Below, piece after piece: positions 12,501 through 23,632 of a DNA stretch of 64,000 bases. How positions within the stretch are numbered: the stretch's first letter is position 1; each line of letters begins with the position of its first letter. Source of the stretch: Alviniconcha marisindica (taxonomy: Eukaryota > Mollusca > Gastropoda > Provannidae); contig JABMCL010000852.1 in the NCBI GenBank assembly GCA_018857735.1, positions 107,501 through 171,500 on the forward strand, read 5' to 3'. The translations under genes and the position numbers were made by a program. Under the pieces are notes generated by a model. It made no database searches. It was not told the origin of the DNA and saw only the letters and a list, made by a program, of their open reading frames with translations.

Positions 12501-15500
12501 AGCATCAGCCACATCTTCTGTTGCCTTCCTGATTTGCTTTTTGTGGTTTGTCCAGGTGGTGTTTAGCGATGCTGGTATGGTGTTATTCAGTGATGCTGGT
12601 ATGTTCATGTTGCATAGGAATTTTCGGCCATGTGTCTGGTGCATTCCAGTAGCAGATATAGGGCAAATCTTCTGTTCACTTCAGAAACGTGATTGCACTT
12701 TTTTGAAGTGAGTAGTGTAACCTTTCTTCTTACTGAAATGCAAACTTCAGAGTCAGGTCCGTTCTTTCTTCTGTTGTTGATGAAAGCTGACTAGCACCTA
12801 AAGGTTTTCTGCAGTCGGTACAGTAATCCACTGCATTCATTCTTGGATCACACACTCGCATGGGACCAGGCTGCCAATCAAATTCTTTTCGTGGAGGTTG
12901 GGGTTCAGTGTATTCCCCACCTCTCATCATAGGCCCATAGCTATTCGCAGCTCTGCATAGGCCTTCAGCTCTCACTCAGTGATCTGACTTGGTTTGCTGA
13001 AGATGGAGCATTATTTTGAGAGCTTCAGTGATGTTCCTATGGAGCTGATCACCATAGAGGTTGGACTCCAGCTTCATCAGTGTGAAGACACTGTCAGGGA
13101 AGCATGGCGTGAAGTAATCAACAGTGGCATAGTTGGCTGCGCCAGTCAGCACACCTGTGTAAGGAGCAGAAGAACAATATTCATTTATCATTGAACAGGA
13201 TCCGCAGCGGGGTACTGCCGACACAGAAATTAAGGTCCCCTCTGTTGTGAACCCAGAGCTGACATGTATTCTCCCTTTAAAGCCTGGAGTAGGTCAGAAT
13301 ATAGCTATGCATGCTTCACCCACTGCCAGGAATTTTGACCTTACCAGTCCATTCATGTTCATTTTTTCCCCAAATCCTCTCTCTGTTTAGGGAAGATTGC
13401 TATGGGTGTCTGCATAAATTTATTATCAGATCTTAATGCCTCCAAATAAAGATTAACAAAAGTAACTAACTGGCTAAATGCAAGAATATGTTTTTGTTTG
13501 AACTGCAGTTCTACCATACAAATGTACTTTTGGCATTGATACATACACATGAGGCCAAAGCAATAAGTAGTTCATCTGTTTGTCACTTGACACTATGACA
13601 GTATTGACACACATTTCACAAGATGACATACAGATTATCTCACATGAATGACATCAGACTGTCAAACCACCTTGTCCACAGATCTCTACAATTGTTGTAC
13701 CCAGCTTGAAATCTGGACACAACCTGGTATCATGACCTGAGAACAAGTAATCTCAAATTTGTGTGCAAATAGAGTGACCTAACACTAATGTATTGTCCAT
13801 TGTAGTCTTGTATGTAGCAAGAAAAATGAAAATTGGAAATTTTTACAGGGAGCAATTCCCCACTGACTTTTCCGCTGGCGCACTCACAGTGAAAGACACA
13901 AAGGCACGCTTAAATCTCATGCCCCTCAGATTTGCTTGCACCCGTATGACTGAAGGTACTTGGGGTTAATCTAAGTATAGAAGTTGGCTGGTTTCCTGCG
14001 GTCAGTGCATTGGCTGCCCGCTGAGGCACCCAACTGACCTACACAGATACAGGCTTACATCCACACAAAAGGCATTTCCTCTGCTTCACTTGTGCTTCAC
14101 TTCACAAGTGAAGCAGAGGCTGACCACTCTTTCTGATTGTTTTTTTTTTGGGGTTGTTTTTTTTTTTTTTTTAATCTGATGTAGCTTTGTTATTATCTAA
14201 CTTGTCTATTAGCCCGCCCACCCACACACACATACTTTTTGTTGTTTTCTGTTCTTTTATTTCTTTTTTTTAGGTGGACTAAGAGATTTGTCCTACCCAG
14301 CCAACAATATGAGGAGTCTGGCACATGCCCAGCATGCATATCTTGCCAACACTTCTGCTCTCAGGTAACTTCCCTTGCTTACCCCCTCCCCCCCGCACGC
14401 ACGCACACACTTTCATCTCTCACTGTCTGTGGTAAATAATAGTTTAATTAATACTAAATAGATGATGCACGCATAGACACCTACACATACACTCATGCAC
14501 ATGCGCGTGCACACACACACACACACACAAGTACAATGTAATACAACTTTATTGCCAAGAGTCAATGTAACTGCACAAGGAATGTTTTGTGGTGCCAACT
14601 ACACTCATCACACATTCACACCAATCGTAAAAAAAAGCAAATTATATCACAACAACAGCAAACATTGGGGTAAAAAGTTATTCATGAATAAATACATGAA
14701 AAATCCAGCCACATTAAAGCTGCACATATCACTTCAAAATTGCTAATATACACACACACAAACACACACATATAAAAATATAAAAATTTAAACCATCCTT
14801 GTCAGTATTATAAACATGTTGTTTTTTGTCCCACACAGAGAAAAGATGGAGAAGGAAATTCCTCAAAGGAAATCAGCTGTTGAAAAACTGCGTAGACAGT
14901 TTCACAGTGAAGTAACAGTAAGGTTAATCATTTGCTTGTCACAACCAGTATCATCTCCAACTCTTGATGTGATTCTTTCTTTTAAGCTTTATTTCTGTTA
15001 CTTGTTGTCAGCTCTTGAAGACCCTCTGCTTTTCAGTCTCCATGACAGTCTTTCATCTCTCATTCTTAACTATTATCTGTTGTTGATGGTCAGTGGTTTA
15101 GTGGTTTGTTTGTTTTTCAACATATGTTGCTTGCTTGTGTCATCCATATAATGTGCTGGTTCAAACAAATTCTAGTTGGAGAAAAAAAAGAGGTGAAAAG
15201 AAGAAACTTCAGTCTTTTTAACATACAATGGAACTCACTGTTAAGGCCACCACCTTAAAAATCAAGGCAAATCTATCTTCAGACTGCACTCACTGAGTGT
15301 AAAAGAGGGGCAGTCACTGTTGCTGTATATTCAGAAATGTTTTCGTTGTCGTGGTCTTATGAGGAAGGGTTTCTGATGAGGGCTGAATACATGTTAAGAA
15401 AAAAACCATTCTGTACAGCATACAATGTGAAAAGAAACGAATCTACCATGGTCTTTGTGTGATAACTAGAGTGTCAGAGTATTTCATTTGATCAAAATGT

Positions 15501-18500
15501 GGTGGTGGATATTATTTTTGTAGGCACACAAGTGCTTTCAGCCACAGATGTCATTGCCTGAGTGAGATAAACTCTGATTTTGTCCTCAGCTGAACCTGCC
15601 TCGGATGCTTCTGATCAGTTGTAAATAAGTGTGAAATGCATAGATACATGCTTATAATTGTCTAGTTTGACATTGTTGTGTTTTCGGGTTGACTGTGTTG
15701 TGTCCACAACCCTGTGAGCCAATTGTTTACTTGTGATATAGTTAATGACTTGCGTTTCCCCCACCTTCAGTGTTTACCGGTATATTTTTGAACTATGAAG
15801 AATCAATCATTCATCCTCAGCACTCAAGCTTGGGGATGACAGACCCCTCTCCACCTGTGACCTTTGACCCTCCCAGAGGTCACAGTGGGATGACTCCAAC
15901 TGGTCCTGTCCTTCAGATGACCCCTGACCTTGGTATGTTAATCCGTGTTTGTGGTGTAGTTTCAAAGGTCAGTTTAGCATTCTCGGTATGGTTTAAATAT
16001 TAAGTATGTTCCAGAGCCTTGTAGGTCTCCTCAAACACATTTTCAAATTTAAAATCTAGACATACAAAAGTTGTATGTGTACTTGGTGTTTTTTTTAAAT
16101 GGACAGTTTTACTTGAAGGGTTTACTGTGTTGTGTTTATGTTTAGAGTTTGGTTGTTGGTCTGACTTGAGTGTGGTATGACCTTGAGACATGGTGAGGTC
16201 AATTTTCAATTTGTATGGACTGGTGATGGTGTTTGCACTTCCTGACATGACCATACATGATTCACAGGATGTTAAAACCCACTTACTGCAGAATTTCTTT
16301 AGGTTAATGTTTATACTTGATGAAAACACATTTTTATTTTCTGATTCAAATCCTTCCCCCCCACCCACCACCCACCCCCACCATCCGCCCCTTTCACACC
16401 TTCCTGCCCATGCACACACATGTACAGAGGAATGCACCTCGAACCACCAACCCCATCCCTCCTTCCACTCACACACTACCTTGAGATGTTGCAATCGTGG
16501 AGAGTCCTGATGTAGTGACTTGTTTAACATATTAGGCATGCCTTTGGAAAAAAATCCAAACTTCTTTGTGGAGGGGGAAGTGTGCACCATATATAGTCTA
16601 TATTACATTGATTGAGGATGCAGTCAATCAAATCAGTGCTTTATTTTGTGTCTGTTCACAGCAAGTGGGGAATCATTTTTAATAACATATCATACAGGAG
16701 AAATTCCATGCTGTATTAGGCAATACTGCTTTTATCTAAAACATGGAACAAACAGTGCTGTAACAGAAGGTCTGCTTTTAGCTGTGACAGTATTTGTGGC
16801 ATGCTTTCATGAAACTGTTTTCTCCTTTGGTCAGAGGAGACCCTAAACGTGTTCCACGTTCTGTATGGCTGACCAGCATTGTGGAAAAATTAAAAGCCCA
16901 AAGTTTGGAATGGTTACATATTTGCTAGAACTAGACAAAACATTGAGCGAAAGTTTGGCAAACTGCCCTTTTTACACAGCACAGACAGACAGTTGTTTTA
17001 CAAAAAAACATTGACAGTGTTGTGTAAACCTACCAGTTGCATGTTGTTTTGTTTGACCAGTTTGTGCATTTAACTGTAACTCAGCTACATTATGTGCATA
17101 TATATATTCATGTCACCTTTCCCTGAACAGTGGAGACCCCTGAAGCTGCTGTCAAAATTGCCAACTCCATCTCTCATTCATCTCGGAGAAATCTTGTGGA
17201 GACTTTTCAGACAACTGCTTTTGGTGTCACTGACAATCAGAACTGGAACCGCAACAATTCCAACAGGTATTAGTCGTTGCCAAGTGGCACATAATGTTTC
17301 ACACTCAAAACTGACTTTGCCATGGTTATGGTGTAAAAACAAGATTACAAAGAGCTTATCTCGGAAAGGATTTATGTGATCATGGTTTCAGCGTTTTTGT
17401 GTAATTTTGTTGTGTTTTTTAGGACAAAGGGTGATTCACCCTTTGCTGTTGGTAAGAGGAAAATTCATGTGTACATAACTTGCATGTTTAGTCTGTTGAA
17501 AGAGAAAAAAACTTCATGCTGGTGTGCTTGTGGACACTGGGCTAAACAAGATCTTCCATTCATACTTTGCATGATGTTGACACCTGTTCATACCCTTTTT
17601 TATGACCTTGGCCACTATTTTTTATTAACAGAGAAGATTCCAGGGATAAAATAGAACATTTTTCTGCCTCCATTTTGAATGCAAGTTGACTAAACAGTTG
17701 CTTTTGTTCGCCTCTCTCTCTGTCTCTGTCTCTCTCTCTCTCTCTCTTTGGGCTAAGATAGCATGATGATAATAGTTGTTTTGGATGATTGATTTTCATT
17801 TGGGTTGGTTTTGTGTTTGTGTCTCAGGCTTCCACAGCCAGTACAAGACCCCTCTCTTCCACGCAGGGAGACAGTCAAACAATCCAGCAAATCAGCCAGT
17901 AACACCAGAGGGAGAGGCAACATACAGCCCAGAGTTGTGCGTCACATCAGTCGACAGTCGACCAGTGCCACCAGTTCTGCTCACAAGGTACTCCACTCTT
18001 GAACAGAGGAGTAACTGCTAGGCACAAAAGGACACAAAATAAGCCAGTGCAATAAATGGCTATTCACTAAAGAGACCCAAGTACTTTGGAACCACGATGT
18101 TAACAAGTCTTGTTATCAAGTCCTGCAGCAAACAAGAATTGGGTTAGCTGATTTATAGCAGATACTGAAGTAGGTCAGAACAGAAATTTGTTCATCTTTA
18201 CCAATCAACTCAGACTTTTATTTTTGTGAACAGAAAATAATATTCATGGAACGTTTCCACTTTCCCATATTTACAGCATTTTCCTTTGTGTTTGACAGGT
18301 GTCCAGCAGGTTTTGCTTGCCAGTTATGACACTGCCAACGTTGTGCCTTATATTCAGGAGTGTCTTATCAGTGGAATCTTTTTAATTTTGTGCCAAATTG
18401 TGTGGGTTGCGCCTTTTATCCAGAAGCACCTTGCAGCACAGAAATGTTAAAATCTGTGTTTTTTCCTCCCCAGAAACCAGCATCTTCAACAGCAAAGAAA

Positions 18501-21500
18501 GTAGGGGTGAAATCTGGTCAACCACTGGCCAGTACCCCAGAAAAGGTCTCACGCCCACAACCTGCAGACCTGCACAGAACCCCAGCACCTTCTGATCGCA
18601 ACAACAGTGCTGCAGAGACACCCCGACAGCGTGCACACAACATTCTAATTGACAAGGTAAAACAATGAAAATAATGGGTGAACCAAGATTTCACAAGTAG
18701 TCCTTGTGAACTTGGTGGCTGAGTAATGGGTGAACCAAGATTTCACAAATAGTCCTTATGAACTTAGTGGCTGAGTTCCAACATGTAGAACTGCTGCACC
18801 AAGACTTCTGTAATTTCTGGCTTGTTTGAGTTTTTTTTTTAGTCCTGTTCATGTTCAGATGCTGCTGAACATGTTGCTAATGTTGGAAATGTATTTGCAG
18901 ATTGTTTCGGCTGTCATGCATGAGGATGCAGGATGGGGATGAAAGTAGCTATCCACAGGGGCTGGAGTCGCTTCACCCTCTGCCCTCCGCCACCAGATCC
19001 ACAACATTGCCGTCTGCTTCGGACATCTCCTTTTCCTCCCTGCCAGCCTCCCACTATTCCACTGCCACCACCACCACCACCACCCCTTCGCAAAGACACC
19101 CAGCTGCCACACAAAGAGCTCAGCCCGCAACATTGTTTTCTGATGAGGATCACTCCCCGTCACCACCCTCTAGGACAGCCCAGGATACCCAACGCTCGAA
19201 CTTGCAGGGTGGTTCACAAGAACCCTCTGCTTTGCTCCTGCACAAGGATTTAGCATCAGACGGTGATAAGGACAGTAGCTGGTTTCACACGGCAAGGTCC
19301 CCAGAGACCCTGGTCCAGACGGCGAGGTCATCAGAGGCTGAAGACTTTGGTGCTTATTCAGGCGTGCCAGGTGTTGGTACTACAGCTGCTCAGAGACTGG
19401 GACTGGTGTTGGAGGCAGATGGAGGGGGCCAGGAAGCTGAGGATGCCAGTGTTCAGAATCCCAGCGCAGCTCTCAGTAAGTTCCGTCTTCACCCATTGAA
19501 TACATTGGTCAAAAGTAAAATCATGAAAAATACAACAACAAGACTGACACACATTTGAATCTGAAAATCTGTAATTTTGCACATTAATTTTTGTTGTTGA
19601 TGAATATTTGTATTTCCACCTGAATACAGTACAGACTAGTAAATGTTTTTGTTCTTTTAAGTCTAATCATATTTCACTGCTTTTTGTATGTATTGCCATA
19701 CTGTTTTAAATTTAGGATTGTCTTATTTTGTTTTGTGTTTATGAACATTGTTGTTTGCTCTTTTATTGTTGTTTTTAATGGAGATTGTGAAGTGCTTTGA
19801 GCTACTGGTGGCATTTACACTATACAGGGCCTGTATTATTATATGTATATTTTATGCTTTTGCGTTTAATGACATGTGTTAGTAAAAACTTATGACTTTT
19901 GAGTCATTCCTTGTGTTGTGACAGTGTTTTATTTACTTTAAGTATGTTTTGTTATTACTGTGCCGTGCAGGTGAAGACGCGTTTGTGACAAGCGACCTGC
20001 TTCATCGCAGTCCGCTGGCAGTGGACATTCGCCGCATGTGGCAAGATGCCATTTCTGATGATGCAGGTAATGACGCTGGTTCAGTTGTCATTCAGCTAAC
20101 AGCTGGCTGGGAAAGGAAGTAAATGTCCTTGTCCTCATCAGTCAGCTCAAACAGACAGAAAATATTGAAAATTTTTATAAGTGTACATATATATATATAT
20201 TTGTAGATGGCATGCACACGTGAAAAGGAAAAAATAGATTGCCCTTCAGTTCTGCACAACTGTTTTGAATGCATACCTTTAAGAAAATGCATTTTGCTGG
20301 TGAAACAATTCTACAGAGCTTCGCTTTGCACACATGATTCATCTAAGCCATGGTTATGATGATATAAAACTGTGGTGGGCACACTTGTGGTTGATACATG
20401 CTGTATGTAGCTGCCTTTTCCAACAGTCAGTGGCATGCTGGGGGGGGGGTCCATACTTCATTTAGTAACTTATGTCACAGGTGAAAATGTGTGCTAGAAT
20501 GTGTGTGGAGGTTTGGGGGGGGGGGCTGCAAATGCACAGCAGTGATTGGTGCTTGCATGAACAATAATCCACATAAAGGTTATGGTTATAGTAGCAGTCA
20601 TCCTTGTTTAAGATTTTTATATTTTTATAATCCACATACAAAAGGGTAAAAATTGTACGTTCACAAAATCTTAAACCAGTTTTATGAGCTGAAGTTTTCA
20701 GGTCTGATCTTGCAGTCACTTGATGTTGCTTATGTGCTACTTTTCGTAGTGATGTTTTTGTGTTTTAACCATATTGCCATCCTCTGTCCAGGCCAGTTGC
20801 ATGCTTTTTTCAGGTTTTAAGATTGAAGCATGCACAACAGCTGTTTCAGAAGGTGGATGTGTTTTCAGCAACTGTTTCAGAAGATCCTGTAACTTTGTTT
20901 GCATTTTCACCTTTCCTGCAGAAAACCAAGAGAGTCCGTCCAGATCTGATGAAGATCGTACTGCTGATTGGCTAGACACAGACAGGAGTAGCACCGGCTC
21001 TTCCCAGACCCCCATGCCAGACATCCGGCAACAGCCTGCTGTTCCTAGTGCTTCAGCCTCCCCTGAGCTGTTGCAGCCAGACTCCTCTCACACGAGACTG
21101 ACACACAGCCCCCCAGCACATAGTCCCTCCACTGCTGGGGAGAAAGACTCGGGAGGCAACAGTCAGCACCCAAACACCGGTCAAGAGCGGAGAGAAGAGT
21201 TCTTGCGAGGCTTCGAGGAGAGGCAAAAGGCCTCACAGCAAACAATGATAAATGAAACGCTAGCTTTTTCTACATCCTTTGATGAGGAAGATGCTTTGTC
21301 CACTGACCTTAACAAAGTTGAGCGCAGTGTTGCTGAGTGGGAAGAACATCTTTCTGCCTTGTACGATGATCACGAAGATGTTGAAGACGAGAGCGAGGAA
21401 AACAGGGAGCGAAATGTAGACGATGCCGCCACTTTCAATTCTGCTTTGGATGAGCTCTTTCAGACTAGAACACCCGTGCATAGTCCCCACAAAGTTTCAG

Positions 21501-23571
21501 GTAGGAGTGGTTTGATGGGTAGCTTCGGTGCAACACCTGAGAGGAAAACGGAATCCCCTCTGATTTCTTTCACACCTCAAAACACAGGTCAGAGAGCAGG
21601 CTTTGACTTGATGAATGCTAGTCCGTTCACTTTGACAGGTAAAGATCTTCAGCAAACTACTGCAGGTGAAAAACTAGCCAGCAACACAAGTCCTGTGTCA
21701 AAGGAGAATGGTGGCTCTGCTCCTGCTCTTACCAGTTTTCTTAAAGCCTCTCTTTCAAAGAAAGTAACCTTTTCACCAGACAGCTCGCCTCGCTCCTGCA
21801 ACGGCCAGGGGCCAGAATTACAAGATGAGCTTCTCTGTGAAGACGAGCTTATCAACACTTCTGGAGCATCCCTCCTCGACGAGTCCTTCACCCCTCTTCA
21901 AGCCGGGCTGTTTGTCCAGGGAGGAAAGTCCCCTGGGAGAGGTGCCTCGCAACAGTCAGCAGCCAGAGGCCTGCCTTCTCAGGCCAGCAGCACCAGCACA
22001 GCAGCTTCACTTCTTCAGGCCAGCAGCACCAGCACGGCAGCTTCACTTCTTCAGGCCAGCAGCACCAGCACCGCAACTTCACTTCTTCAGGCCAGCAGCA
22101 CCAGCACAGCAACTTCACTTCTTCAGTCAACCAACAGCCTGGGTGGTTTGGATGAGAATCTGGCAGCGCAGCTGAACAGGTTGAGGAAGGTGGCAGCGGA
22201 GGCGTTCAGAAACTGTGAGGCCAGTGGAGTAGGGGTCGGTGCTGAGGAGGAGGACGAGGACCAGGCTGATGGTGATGAAACCCGGTTGCCAGCGACAGCT
22301 CAGAGACCTGCAGTGGGTAAGCATCTGTGCTGAGGGAGGGGCTAAATCACTTGCTGCTGCGCATGTACGGTGATGCTGGGCATGGTACTGGACATTACTG
22401 TGACAGTCTCTAACTGCTGCTTCGTTAGGCTTACAATTTTTGCACCATAGATTGTGTGTATGCGCATGCGCCTGAACAGATTCTGGTGTGTCCTGGTAAA
22501 CCAAACCATCCCCAGATTGTCTGATGCACAGTTCTGGCTCTGTCTCACAATTTGTTGTGGATTATTTGAAATATAATAAGGTCTTTTGTAACATGAGTTT
22601 GATAACCAATTTTAAATTAAATATGTGTTAGATTTTTTAGTCTGAAACATTGTTCTTTATAACTTTCAATATTAACATGCTCCAGATTAATGAACTATAA
22701 AAAGATATTATGTTGTGGGGAAAAAATGGTTTCATAATGAGAGTAACTTGGTGTTTTACGCCCAGTCAACCATTGTGGTTACATCAGGGCGAATCATAAT
22801 GAGATATTAAAATGAAAACAAAAAGAGAGCAGTTGATTTATACCTTCAGCTTACTCTGTATTGACTGTCATGTTTTGCACCTGCTGAGAAATATTCTTTT
22901 GTAATGAATTTTGTGGGATAGTAACTAAACTGTTTTCAACTCTGTGTGCAGTTGGCAAAGAGCAACAGCTTCCAGAGCCTGCTTCTGATCCACTAAATAT
23001 ATTTGGTAAGGTCTATTCTCATCATGATACTGAGAACTATGAGTACTTGTTAAGCCCTCTAAAATCTTACAAACATTGAACTTCCTTAATCTCCCTTCAT
23101 CTTCATCATGCATGTTGCCACCTCAGAATGTGTGTGCCAGTATCTCTGCGTCTGTCTCTCCCTCTCCCCAGGGTTTGCGTTAATAGGTAATTTTCAGTAT
23201 TTTGCCACTTAAGACTGGCGTACACCTGAAAACAAATAAGCAGTCAGTCAGACGTACTGGCTGTTAATTTGTTTGACCATTTCTGAAGAGAAAAAAACTA
23301 AAAAGGGCAACAAAATGCAGCACAGTGAGAGAGTGCATGTGTGTGTAGACTGGGTAAGTAAGTAAATAAATTGGTGTTTTACGCCCAGTCAACTAGTGCA
23401 GTTATATCAGGGCGATTCTTGACAGGGAATGGAACTGGGTGTTTGCTGGTGTAGGTCTAGTAGTCGTATTGATGACCATGTGGCTGATGGGTTGCAGTGA
23501 TTATCTGACCAGTTTCCATGAGGCACTTTTGCCACCTTGTAGATGTCACACCGGTTTGAAAAATGTCTAGC

Positions 23572-23632
<61 letters not shown>

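Noticed and set aside
16000..16590. 196-codon minus-strand open frame
   Set aside because: Composition is driven by a C-rich patch; no domain; overlaps intron of HAUS6 in antisense.
17452..17457. Donor gtaaga as the end of HAUS6 exon w14
   Set aside because: It leads the next exon into a frame that cannot continue into w16; the donor at 17471 keeps all frames open.
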